A stretch of 62,656 bases of DNA from Angelakisella sp. (GCA_020024555.1 JAHHTQ010000010.1:1-62656); one strand, 5' to 3'; shown: positions 54,269 through 61,216, numbered from the stretch's first letter. Numbers and translations are program-made. Notes: generated from the sequence alone by a model not told the origin.

Positions 54269-54288
54269 AAAAATTTACCTCCTAAAAC

Positions 54289-54508
54289 TTGCTTTTTTCT
54301 TTTATTTTTGTTATAATAGAACACATAATTAATCAATTCTGTGCTATTGGATGTTTAATTATTAAGTGCCATTGTCCTGAATGGCATACTAGCGAGTAGC
54401 GGTATTCCCTGTGCTGATAAGCGAATGTTAGGAGTTCGCTTAACTTACTGCTATTCATTAAATCACCACCTTTCTTGTATTTTTATATAAGAGGGTGGTT
54501 ATTTTTTT
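54289..54508 (+). ncRNA. Candidate structured small RNA, antisense to the parM operon leader
   Basis: A plus-strand promoter TTGCTT-17-TATAAT (54289-54294, 54312-54317) and a terminator (ACCACC/GGTGGT, then seven T, ending 54508) enclose about 185 bases. The fold: 8-bp ATAATTAA/TTAATTAT (54325-54332, 54355-54362), TGCCATT/AATGGCA (54367-54386), an 11-bp helix (54394-54404, 54446-54456) enclosing TAAGCGAA/TTCGCTTA (54418-54442). The helices use G-U pairs only on the plus strand. Loop TCCT (54375-54378) can pair with loop AGGA (54430-54433). Confidence 0.5.
54333..54458 (-). CDS. Possible 41-residue ORF opposite the small RNA
   Basis: From the ATG at 54458 with AGGTGG seven bases upstream, a 41-residue frame MNSSKLSELLTFAYQHREYR ... 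HLIIKHPIAQN. It has a good ribosome-binding site. It lies exactly opposite the small RNA candidate, so one of the two may be fortuitous. No family is recognised. Confidence 0.35.
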   Translation of the reverse strand: MNSSKLSELLTFAYQHREYRYSLVCHSGQWHLIIKHPIAQN

Positions 54509-54517
54509 ACCGAACAT
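54458..54517 (-). CDS. Possible 19-residue leader ORF
   Basis: ATG at 54517 with AAGGAAAGGG upstream: MFGKKITTLLYKNTRKVVI, stop. Its TAA overlaps the ATG of the 41-residue frame (TAATG). Translating it would open the CCACC/GGTGG stem that hides the next ribosome-binding site. Low confidence because of its length. Confidence 0.25.
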   Translation of the reverse strand: MFGKKITTLLYKNTRKVVI

Positions 54518-54533
54518 TTTTTATCCCTTTCCT

Positions 54534-55538
54534 TTATAAATCCAAATCATAGTCATCATCGTCATAGTTACTCAAAGTGTAATTGTTGTTTATATTATCT
54601 TCGATGAGACTTTCTTCTATTTCCCTATCAAACTCATCTTCATAGAATTCCGGGTCAAGCTGGCGATCTATGTTTTTGAGTTCTTCTGCTTTTTCGTAAA
54701 GCACCCTTAAATATTTATGTAATGTTTTTACACAATTTTCTATCTTTCCAACAGCTTTTCGCCTATCCATAAAACACACCAGTGACAGTAAATTTGTAAC
54801 CGTACCTTTAATGCCGTCCTCAAAATTAGTATCGGCGTTGGATATAGCTATTATTGTTTCGGTGTTTTCCTTTGGCGCAGAGCGTTCCAGTTCTTCCAAT
54901 GCTTCCGCCTTAGCTTTTTCTTTGATTTTTTTTAACTGTTCCTTGCTCGGTTCCTGCACAGCGACATCAATGGGCTTGTTTTCATATTCTTTTATTTGTG
55001 TTACGGCATCTGTCCAAAGCTGCTTGTATCTTTCGGCAGAAACTTCCTGCTCATTGACTTTTTCTTGCAGGTTGCTTATTCTTCTTTCATAGCCTACTTT
55101 TATATTATCTTGCGAAGTTTTTACCTCCGTTAACTCTTTTTTCAGTTCGTCACGTTCTTTCAGTACCTTGTCAAGCTCTCTTGTGGACATCTCGGACACT
55201 GTTTTTTCTTTGCCGTTGACTGTGTGCGTTTCCGCAATAAATTCTTCTCGTTCATCAGACGGCAACGCCAACAGTTGAGTTAATTTTGTATAGTTCAAAT
55301 TCGTCAGCGCTGTCGAATTTGAGTATTCTTGCGAAATTTTTATAAAATTATTTGCGGTTCTGTGCGAAAGTTCAACTTTTTCAGTCAACCATTCAGTCCA
55401 TTCACCGTGGTTTAGCATTGATTTTGCTTCCGTCAGTCTTTTTCCTATCTCGATAATATTTTGTACCGTCTGCGCCTTGTACATATTAATTTCGGCGGTA
55501 ATGGTTTCTATGCTTCTTTGATTTTTAATATCGTTCAT
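54534..55538 (-). CDS. DUF3102 phage protein
   Basis: 334 residues. The N-terminus (about 1-110) matches DUF3102, found in phages and conjugative elements, with a helix-turn-helix-like region (NHGEWTEWLTEKVELSHRTA). A coiled coil (about 130-200) and an acidic end with Asp/Glu runs (DDDDYDLDL) follow. Proteins of this group are suspected DNA-binding or partition-associated factors. Fragments of its coding sequence recur in the non-coding region upstream, with palindromic centres. Confidence 0.6.
   Translation of the reverse strand: MNDIKNQRSIETITAEINMYKAQTVQNIIEIGKRLTEAKSMLNHGEWTEWLTEKVELSHRTANNFIKISQEYSNSTALTNLNYTKLTQLLALPSDEREEFIAETHTVNGKEKTVSEMSTRELDKVLKERDELKKELTEVKTSQDNIKVGYERRISNLQEKVNEQEVSAERYKQLWTDAVTQIKEYENKPIDVAVQEPSKEQLKKIKEKAKAEALEELERSAPKENTETIIAISNADTNFEDGIKGTVTNLLSLVCFMDRRKAVGKIENCVKTLHKYLRVLYEKAEELKNIDRQLDPEFYEDEFDREIEESLIEDNINNNYTLSNYDDDDYDLDL
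55296..55321. repeat. Near-palindrome inside the DUF3102 gene
   Basis: 26 bp with arms CAAATTCG/CGAATTTG around CAGCGCTG, with one symmetric T/T mismatch. It is the coding counterpart of the two perfect palindromes at 55581-55604 and 55648-55673. Confidence 0.8.
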
Positions 55539-55580
55539 TCGTCCTCACTTTCTTTTTTTTAAGTTGATTTTGTATAAGTC

Positions 55581-55604
55581 AAAAGTGTCAGCGCTGACAC
55601 TTTT
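55581..55604. repeat. Perfect 24-bp palindrome upstream of the DUF3102 gene
   Basis: Half-site AAAAGTGTCAGC, centre AGCGCT, completely symmetric. The flank TTTGAGTATTCTTGCGAA is shared with the copy inside the gene, so this is a diverged duplicate of that coding segment. Confidence 0.9.
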
Positions 55605-55647
55605 TGAGTATTCTTGCGAATATACGAAATAAGTTTATATTTTTGTT

Positions 55648-55673
55648 CAAATTCGCAAGCGCTTGCGAATTTG
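55648..55673. repeat. Perfect 26-bp palindrome upstream of the DUF3102 gene
   Basis: Half-site CAAATTCGCAAGC, same AGCGCT centre, followed by TTGCGAAAT as in the gene copy. In the minus frame it would read ISQ-stop-HSNSQALANLN, a degenerate form of the gene's ISQEYSNSTALTNLN. Confidence 0.9.
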
Positions 55674-55742
55674 AGTGTTATTGCGAAATTGTAAAATTTA
55701 TTTGTATATTTGTTCAAAATTGCCCCTTATTCCATTTTTTTA

Positions 55743-55826
55743 TTATTTATTTTTATGGTCTGTTAAATACAGGCAATAGAGCCATGCGAAAAACACTACC
55801 GAAAATCCTAATAAAGCGCCTAACAT
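55743..55826 (-). CDS. 27-residue membrane peptide
   Basis: ATG at 55826 with AGGTG upstream. Sequence: MLGALLGFSVVFFAWLYCLY, then LTDHKNK, one membrane helix and a polar tail. Function unknown. Confidence 0.5.
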   Translation of the reverse strand: MLGALLGFSVVFFAWLYCLYLTDHKNK

Positions 55827-55831
55827 TTATT

Positions 55832-56275
55832 TCACCTACTTGGCTTTGAATATTTCATCTGTATGATTGCCAAATGCAGATTATCCAGTTGGGACAGTAT
55901 ATTGTTAAAGTCAATACGTTCCGTATCGTCAATTATTCCGTCACAGGCTATTTCCACAAGTCTATCCTTTTCATCAGTGAGTTTTTGTACTTCCGCAAGC
56001 AGTCTTAATACAGCTTGCGGAAGCTCCGTAATGGTGATTCGTGGCAAGAGTTCAGAGGCTATTTGCAATGTTGCCTGCATGTGATTGTATGCAAGGATTT
56101 TATCATTATATATATCAACCATTTTGAGTACTACGTTTTCGGGAGGAAAACGTTTGTCAAGTTCGTAAGCTCTTACGCTCTCGACCGAGATATCAAGTAG
56201 TTCGGCAGCCTTTTCTTGGGTGATATCTGCATTCTCGCGTGCAGATTTATATATATTTATGTCTTCGCTAAGCAT
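55832..56275 (-). CDS. XRE-family helix-turn-helix phage protein
   Basis: 147 residues with an N-terminal HTH_XRE domain (ITQEKAAELLDISVESVRAYE, about 18-38, then RFPPENVVLKMVDIY) and a C-terminal helical part. It is an early regulator or replication-associated DNA-binding protein. AAGGAG lies 10 bases before the ATG. Confidence 0.75.
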   Translation of the reverse strand: MLSEDINIYKSARENADITQEKAAELLDISVESVRAYELDKRFPPENVVLKMVDIYNDKILAYNHMQATLQIASELLPRITITELPQAVLRLLAEVQKLTDEKDRLVEIACDGIIDDTERIDFNNILSQLDNLHLAIIQMKYSKPSR

Positions 56276-56305
56276 TGTTTTTTACTCCTTTTTTGGCAAT
56301 AATAT

Positions 56306-56524
56306 TTATAGTACTCCCAACCATTTTAAAAACGGTATTCGTGGTATTTTTACCCGAGAATTTACAGTCATTGCATTAAATCCAAGCTGTGATACTTGGC
56401 GATGGGCGGTGTCACGCAGTCCTTGCGGAGAGCTTTCCAATATATCCGCAATATCTGTAACATCAACAAACAGTCTGTCATCTTTCATTAGCCTGTCTAT
56501 TGCCTTTTCTTGTTTTTCCGTCAT
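56306..56524 (-). CDS. Small helix-turn-helix early phage protein
   Basis: 72 residues with a winged-helix-like pattern (LFVDVTDIADILESSPQGLR, then MTVNSRVKIPRIPFLKWLG), like excisionase/MerR-type DNA-binding modules. AAAGGAGG is well placed. A role in excision or early control is possible but not shown. Confidence 0.55.
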   Translation of the reverse strand: MTEKQEKAIDRLMKDDRLFVDVTDIADILESSPQGLRDTAHRQVSQLGFNAMTVNSRVKIPRIPFLKWLGVL

Positions 56525-56539
56525 ACAAAAAACCTCCTT

Positions 56540-56596
56540 TTAATCTATATCATCATATTTAACAATGATTTCTTTTACTTCTTTTTCTTTATTCAT
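56540..56596 (-). CDS. 18-residue acidic/basic peptide ORF
   Basis: ATG at 56596 overlapping the preceding stop: MNKEKEVKEIIVKYDDID. GGAG lies about 10 bases upstream. Tight placement between two real genes supports translation, but the length makes it uncertain. Confidence 0.3.
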   Translation of the reverse strand: MNKEKEVKEIIVKYDDID

Positions 56597-57140
56597 TTTT
56601 AAAACGCTCCGTTTCTTCTACCCATACTTTTACTTTTTCGACTTCCTGTTCCCAATTTGGTTCTTGACTTTCATCTTTGTGATATTTAAAAAATCTTTCT
56701 TTTATTTCCGATAATTCTTTTTCAAAGTCTTGAATATCATTTGTGATGTATTCAACATCTTCATCATCATAGTCTGTTGGATTTTCTTTGTAATCTTCAT
56801 AATCAGCATAAGCAGTATCAAGCATTTCCAATAGACTTAAAAATCCCTTTACATCTGTAAAACCTTTCCATGTCAATAAATAATTCAGTAAGCCTTTATT
56901 TGGAAAAAATGCAAAACAACGGTCAAACCATTTTCTTGCATACATTCCTTCATCACTTCCGTTGCTGTATGTACCGCCCACTAAATCTCCGATAAAATTT
57001 TCCAGAAGTTCCCCTATCGTCAAGCCGTACTCGCCACATAATTTTGATATTCTTTCACAGTCCGCCTCGGATAAATTTATGGTTATCTTTTTTGGTCTGA
57101 TTGTAGTTATTTCCTGTTCTTGTAATTCTCTGTAAGTCAT
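56589..57140 (-). CDS. Unknown early phage protein (ribbon-helix-helix-like start)
   Basis: 183 residues from the ATG at 57140, which has CAGGAGGA upstream; the in-frame ATGs before it have none. The segment KKITINLSEADCERISKLCG (near 20-40) looks like a ribbon-helix-helix or CopG-type start; the rest is acidic and helical. No family assignment. It lies in the early operon after the Cro-like gene. Confidence 0.5.
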   Translation of the reverse strand: MTYRELQEQEITTIRPKKITINLSEADCERISKLCGEYGLTIGELLENFIGDLVGGTYSNGSDEGMYARKWFDRCFAFFPNKGLLNYLLTWKGFTDVKGFLSLLEMLDTAYADYEDYKENPTDYDDEDVEYITNDIQDFEKELSEIKERFFKYHKDESQEPNWEQEVEKVKVWVEETERFKNE

Positions 57141-57165
57141 TACGTTATCCTCCTGTTTTATCTTT

Positions 57166-57423
57166 TTAGTAAAACGGCAAGTCATTCGGGTTAACGCCGT
57201 CATCATCTACCCACTTAATCGTATACTCTCCGATTGCCAATGTTTCAAAACTTTTTGTTTCGGTCTGTGAAATTAGCTTGTTACATAAACCATCAACTTC
57301 GTTTGCAGGTAAAGTAAGACACAGATAATCATATAACTGTCTCACAGTATCAATTACTTTTCCTGTCCCCGTACCAAAATTTACCTTGCCATTAGATGGA
57401 GTATGTAATTCGATAAGTAACAT
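57166..57423 (-). CDS. Unknown small early phage protein
   Basis: 85 residues from the ATG at 57423 with AGGAGG upstream: beta-rich, LIELHTPSNGKVNFGTGTGK, ending VNPNDLPFY. No family is recognised. It is the second gene of the leftward early operon. Confidence 0.5.
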   Translation of the reverse strand: MLLIELHTPSNGKVNFGTGTGKVIDTVRQLYDYLCLTLPANEVDGLCNKLISQTETKSFETLAIGEYTIKWVDDDGVNPNDLPFY

Positions 57424-57463
57424 ATATTTCCTCCTTTTTTTATTTTGAATTAATAATATGGGT

Positions 57464-57667
57464 TTAAGCTTTATTATTTTCATCTTCAAAAAACAGTGTC
57501 CAGTCAAAATTTAGTACTTCTGAAATTTTTTTAGCCACTTCTACTGATGGACGACGTTTGCCATTTTCAATGTAGTTATACATCTGTAAAGTAATATCAC
57601 ATTTTTTAGCCATAGTATCTTGGGTTATGTGTTTGCTTACTCTATTTTTTTTAAGCCATTCTCTCAT
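57464..57667 (-). CDS. Cro-like XRE regulator
   Basis: 67 residues from the ATG at 57667, placed seven bases after GGAG (the ATG at 57673 is too close). A complete HTH_XRE domain (ITQDTMAKKCDITLQMYNYI) fills most of it. It is the first gene of the leftward early operon, divergent from the repressor, the position of Cro. Confidence 0.85.
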   Translation of the reverse strand: MREWLKKNRVSKHITQDTMAKKCDITLQMYNYIENGKRRPSVEVAKKISEVLNFDWTLFFEDENNKA

Positions 57668-57684
57668 CAACATGCTCCTTTCTA

Positions 57685-57702
57685 TTAAACAATTTGTTTG
57701 AT
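57685..57702. promoter_or_regulatory. Operator O1
   Basis: TTAAACAATTTGTTTGAT, a pseudo-palindromic site covering the start of the leftward early transcript. Confidence 0.75.
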
Positions 57703-57711
57703 TACGATGTT

Positions 57712-57740
57712 ATTATATCCAACAAAATGCTTAATGTCAA
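57712..57740 (-). promoter_or_regulatory. Leftward early promoter (lytic)
   Basis: Minus strand TTGACA (57735-57740), 17 bases, TATAAT (57712-57717), full consensus. Operator O2 fills its spacer. Confidence 0.9.
57718..57735. promoter_or_regulatory. Operator O2
   Basis: TCCAACAAAATGCTTAAT, 15 of 18 matches to O4. It lies exactly in the spacer of the leftward promoter. Confidence 0.65.
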
Positions 57741-57747
57741 CAACATA

Positions 57748-57765
57748 TTCAACAAAAAGTTTAAT
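57748..57765. promoter_or_regulatory. Operator O3
   Basis: TTCAACAAAAAGTTTAAT, 14 of 18 matches to O4. It lies just upstream of the -35 box of the leftward promoter. Confidence 0.6.
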
Positions 57766-57800
57766 ATTAGATATTTTCATTCAAAGTAAACAAAAATACA

Positions 57801-57818
57801 TCAAACAAATTGTTTAAT
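57801..57818. promoter_or_regulatory. Operator O4
   Basis: TCAAACAAATTGTTTAAT, ending four bases before the -35 box of the repressor promoter. Confidence 0.75.
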
Positions 57819-57821
57819 ATA

Positions 57822-57850
57822 TTGATTATTTATATTATTTACTTTATAAT
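57822..57850 (+). promoter_or_regulatory. Repressor promoter
   Basis: TTGATT (57822-57827), 17 bases, TATAAT (57845-57850), flanked by operators O4 and O5. Confidence 0.85.
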
Positions 57851-57854
57851 GTTA

Positions 57855-57872
57855 TCAAACAATTTGTTTAAA
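57855..57872. promoter_or_regulatory. Operator O5
   Basis: TCAAACAATTTGTTTAAA, covering the likely start of the repressor transcript; suited to autorepression. Confidence 0.75.
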
Positions 57873-57891
57873 CTAAAAACGAGGTAATAAT

Positions 57892-58503
57892 ATGATTTCC
57901 GAAAAGATTAGCTATTTATTAAAAAAAAATAATTTAGCTCAAAAAGATGTATATACAGCATTAAATTTATCATCACAACGATTTAGTGGTTATGTTTTGG
58001 GAAAAAGGGAACCAGATGCAGAAACACTTAAAAAAATTGCTGATTATTTTAAAGTAAGTGTTGATTACTTAATTGACAATAACTTTGAATATAAGCCCAA
58101 AAACAAGAAAGGTATAAAAATACCTGTACTTGGAAAAGTACAGGCTGGCGTTCCGGTTGAGGCTATTGAGGACATTATCGATTACGAAGAAATTACCGAA
58201 GAAATGGCACGGCAGGGGGATTTTTTTGCATTACAGGTTCGTGGGGAAAGCATGGAGCCGAAGTTTAGCGAGGGTGATGTGGTTATCGTATTAAAACAAA
58301 CCACAGTGGAGACAGGCGACATTGCTATTGTTTTGGTGAACAGCAATGACGCAACAATAAAAAAGATTAAACGTACAGAGAGCGGAATTGCATTGATACC
58401 TTTAAATCCTACGTTTGACGTTATGTTTTATACAAACGAGGAAATAGAAACATTACCGATTACTATACTTGGCAAGGTCGTAGAGCTTAGAGCAAAATTT
58501 TAA
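57892..58503 (+). CDS. LexA-like CI repressor (S24 self-cleaving)
   Basis: 203-residue phage repressor that holds lysogeny. The N-terminal HTH_XRE domain (about 5-60) is followed by an S24 peptidase domain with the cleavage pair Ala85-Gly86, catalytic Ser120 (GESMEP) and Lys157 (ATIKKIK). All are intact, so RecA-stimulated self-cleavage and SOS induction are expected. GAGGTAA lies before the ATG. It is divergent from the Cro-like gene across five operators. Confidence 0.92.
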   Translation: MISEKISYLLKKNNLAQKDVYTALNLSSQRFSGYVLGKREPDAETLKKIADYFKVSVDYLIDNNFEYKPKNKKGIKIPVLGKVQAGVPVEAIEDIIDYEEITEEMARQGDFFALQVRGESMEPKFSEGDVVIVLKQTTVETGDIAIVLVNSNDATIKKIKRTESGIALIPLNPTFDVMFYTNEEIETLPITILGKVVELRAKF

Positions 58504-58532
58504 TTTTACAAATATAAAGGGGACAGTGTGTT

Positions 58533-60020
58533 ATGGTAGCGAAAATAATAGGTTTTTTGATTGCGTTTGGTTTAATAATCAAGCTGTTTGAAGTTTTGGC
58601 AGCGTATAGAGAGTTTATATATCTTGGAATTATAGTTATAATGGGTATAATTATAATAGTTGGTCAGATAAAAAAGACAAAAATTAAAACAATTAATGAA
58701 GAAGCAGAAGAACAAAAAAGGTTAAATGATATAGAAGCAGAAGTACAAAAAAGATTAAATGATATAGAAACAGAAAAACAACAAATGTTAAATGATATAG
58801 AAACAGAAGCACAAAAAAGATTAAATGATATAGAAACAGAAAAACAACAAAAGTTAAAAGATATAAAGATAGAAGAAAATAAATTTGACATTATGGCAAA
58901 GCAATATAAACAAGATATAGATATGCTAAGAAAAGAAAAAAACGAATTAAAAGACAGTATAGCTTTTCTTTCAAAAGAATACAACGAAAAAGCCTCTGAT
59001 TTTTATAGTGAAATTTATAGAAATTTTGAAAATATATCATCTGAGGAAATTAAAAATCAACTTAACTTGATAGTAATGGAAGAAAAGGTAATGATAAAAG
59101 CTAAGAAAGCTGTCATATTTAAAGACAATGATGTAATTTCAAGGGAAATGACAAATAATATAAGTCAACTTCTAAGATGTTTCAATGCCGAGACAGACAT
59201 TATAATCAATTCCGTTAAAATCAGTAATTTGGATACTATGCGCAACAAATTGTTATCAGCTTTTGAAAAAAACAATAAGCTTTTCGAGACAGACAATATA
59301 AGCTTATCCGCAGAGTTCTTTGATTTAAAACAAAAAGAATTGGTTTGCGTATATAATTATTTGAAAAAAGTTGAGGAAGAAAAAGAAACTCAAAAAGCTA
59401 TTAAAGCACAAATGGCAGAAGATGCAAAAGTTCTAAGAGAAATTGAACGTGAAAAAATAAAAATTGAAAAAGAAGAAAAGCAATTTAAGAGTGAAATTAA
59501 TAAAATGATGCAATATTTACAGCAAGCTTCTGATGTCGAAAAACAGCTATATATAGACAAAATCAAAGAATTAGAGGAAAAATTGAAATTAGTTGAAAAA
59601 GACAAAGAAAATGTATTTCAACGAGAGCAAAACACACGCGCTGGATATGTATATGTAATTTCAAATATTGGTTCTTTTGGTGAAGATGTGTATAAAATCG
59701 GTATGACACGTAGGCTTGAACCTTTGGAACGCGTGAAGGAATTGGGTGACGCATCTGTTCCATTTGAGTTCGATGTACACGCTATGATTTTCAGCGAAGA
59801 CGCTCCGGCACTTGAAACAATACTGCACCAAACATTCAGAGACAGAGAAGTAAATAAAATTAATCATAGAAAAGAGTTTTTCAAAGTATCGCTTGCCGAG
59901 ATAGAAAAAGTAGTAAAAGAAAACTATAACACAACAGTAACATTTGTTCACGTACCTCCCGCTGAAGAATACAGAGCAAGTTTACTTGCCGAGACAGAAA
60001 CAGTATCAGTATCAGCATAA
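58533..60020 (+). CDS. Membrane protein with coiled coil, DUF4041-like and T5orf172 (GIY-YIG-like) domain
   Basis: 495 residues: two N-terminal membrane helices (about 4-22 and 27-46), a repeated coiled coil with five 11-residue units (about 62-116, consensus KRLNDIETEKQ), a DUF4041-like helical middle (about 120-365), and a C-terminal T5orf172 domain (about 370-460: GYVYVISNIGSFGEDVYKIG, then RKEFFKV). It is expressed with the repressor, so it is a lysogenic conversion gene. Family function is unknown; superinfection exclusion or nucleic-acid cleavage at the membrane are guesses. Confidence 0.8.
   Translation: MVAKIIGFLIAFGLIIKLFEVLAAYREFIYLGIIVIMGIIIIVGQIKKTKIKTINEEAEEQKRLNDIEAEVQKRLNDIETEKQQMLNDIETEAQKRLNDIETEKQQKLKDIKIEENKFDIMAKQYKQDIDMLRKEKNELKDSIAFLSKEYNEKASDFYSEIYRNFENISSEEIKNQLNLIVMEEKVMIKAKKAVIFKDNDVISREMTNNISQLLRCFNAETDIIINSVKISNLDTMRNKLLSAFEKNNKLFETDNISLSAEFFDLKQKELVCVYNYLKKVEEEKETQKAIKAQMAEDAKVLREIEREKIKIEKEEKQFKSEINKMMQYLQQASDVEKQLYIDKIKELEEKLKLVEKDKENVFQREQNTRAGYVYVISNIGSFGEDVYKIGMTRRLEPLERVKELGDASVPFEFDVHAMIFSEDAPALETILHQTFRDREVNKINHRKEFFKVSLAEIEKVVKENYNTTVTFVHVPPAEEYRASLLAETETVSVSA
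58716..58880. repeat. Five 33-bp coding repeats
   Basis: DNA units of 33 bp encode the 11-residue coiled-coil repeats. They are A-rich, similar to one another and prone to slippage. Confidence 0.85.
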
Positions 60021-60433
60021 TCATAACATCCCGTAAAAATTCCATTGTGAGCGTCTTTGAAGTTAATTTAATGTAACAATAGCATAACCTATTAAGAGCA
60101 GTTATAACGCAAATTTACAAGCTTATAATTAGTAATATGAACAAAAGAGATACGCTACTAGCCTATAAAGCTTAAATATTTTTTTGCAGGATAAAGAAAC
60201 GTGCTGTAAATGCCCGTTTCGGTTACAGCGGACGGCAATGCCGACCGCAACAAGCGAAAATAAATGCTTTTAATGATAGTATAGTCTTACTTTTGTGCAA
60301 TTTTCTTAGGTGATGTAAATATACATTTATGCTGTACAATGTGCTGTAATAGAGCTGAACACACCATTTTTAGCTTAATTTTAGGTGCTAACATAGATGC
60401 TATTATATAAAATTAAAATAATAAGGAGGATTT
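60021..60433. other. Long spacer with a GC-rich folded island
   Basis: About 410 bases, mostly AT-rich. Within it a GC-rich island (about 60198-60259) can fold as GCTGTAA/TTACAGC or GAAACG/CGTTTC, next to GCGG-CGGC/GCCG-CCGC (60220-60240, one A/A mismatch). I see no clear promoter-terminator pair. It could be a small RNA, a leader of the MazF-like gene or the remnant of an inserted element. Confidence 0.4.
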
Positions 60434-61042
60434 ATGTCAAAAAATAAACTAACAGCATTAGAGAAAGAAGCAATAGAAACATTTGAAAAATACTTTTTGG
60501 AGTTAGAATATGGTCCAAGTAAAGATCCAAGTAAGGCCAAAAAAATAGCATATTGGTTAAAAGACTATGTAAAATTTCTTGATTACGAAAAAGAGTTTGA
60601 TCCTAAAAAATACAAAAAATATAAACGTGGTGATATTATAAATGTTCATTTGGGGTTTAACATAGGAAATGAATATGGTGGCTTACACTATGCAGTTGTT
60701 ATAAAAGAAAGCTCTCCAAGATCTGGTATAGTGAATATTGTTCCATTAACATCTTGTAAAAAAGGATATGATATTAATAAACTACATCCATATGATATTT
60801 ATTTAGGCAACAATTTATTTGATGGTTTAACAAAAAAGCAACTAAATGAAATTTCAAACAGATTAGATAAAATGGAACACGGTAGTATTGCCTTAGTTGG
60901 ACAAATAACAACCATTAGCAAAATTAGAATATATGAACCAAAACATTCAAACGATATATTATCAGGTGTATCAATATCAAATGAAAACCTAGACAAAATT
61001 GACAAAAAAATAGTCGAATTATATACTAAAAATCAAAAGTAA
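60434..61042 (+). CDS. MazF/PemK-like endoribonuclease-type protein with N-terminal extension
   Basis: 202 residues: a charged helical extension (about 1-62) and a PemK/MazF core (about 63-170) with KRGDIINVHLG, YAVVI, VPLTS and VGQITTIS, the usual active-site blocks. Family members cut RNA as toxins. No antitoxin gene lies within reach on either side. The extension could take that role in cis, or the protein may serve phage defence. AAGGAGG is well placed. It stands between the T5orf172 gene and the integrase. Confidence 0.8.
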   Translation: MSKNKLTALEKEAIETFEKYFLELEYGPSKDPSKAKKIAYWLKDYVKFLDYEKEFDPKKYKKYKRGDIINVHLGFNIGNEYGGLHYAVVIKESSPRSGIVNIVPLTSCKKGYDINKLHPYDIYLGNNLFDGLTKKQLNEISNRLDKMEHGSIALVGQITTISKIRIYEPKHSNDILSGVSISNENLDKIDKKIVELYTKNQK

Positions 61043-61065
61043 ACATTTAAGTAAGCATATTAGTG

Positions 61066-61094
61066 TTGACAAATACATATAATAATGATACAAT
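61066..61094 (+). promoter_or_regulatory. Integrase promoter
   Basis: TTGACA (61066-61071), 17 bases, TACAAT (61089-61094), about 120 bases before the integrase start. Confidence 0.85.
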
Positions 61095-61109
61095 GATGAT
61101 ACAACAAAG

Positions 61110-61190
61110 TCGCTAGCCGACACTATAAAAGACAAGCCTTTACAGGCAATCATTATTGTAAGAGGTCTCACTAATGTGAGACCTCTTTTC
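61110..61190 (+). terminator. Leader with terminator before int (attenuator or small RNA)
   Basis: After the promoter come GTCG/CGAC and GCCT/AGGC hairpins and then a perfect 11-bp stem AGAGGTCTCAC/GTGAGACCTCT (61161-61171, 61176-61186) with TTTT. It would stop most transcripts before the integrase gene. Confidence 0.6.
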
Positions 61191-61216
61191 GTTATACTGT
61201 AAAAGGAGTTAATTTT

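Noticed and set aside
58664..58984. Minus-strand ORF with repeated Ser/Ile/Phe units
   Set aside because: It is the antisense of the 11-residue coiled-coil repeats and has no independent support.
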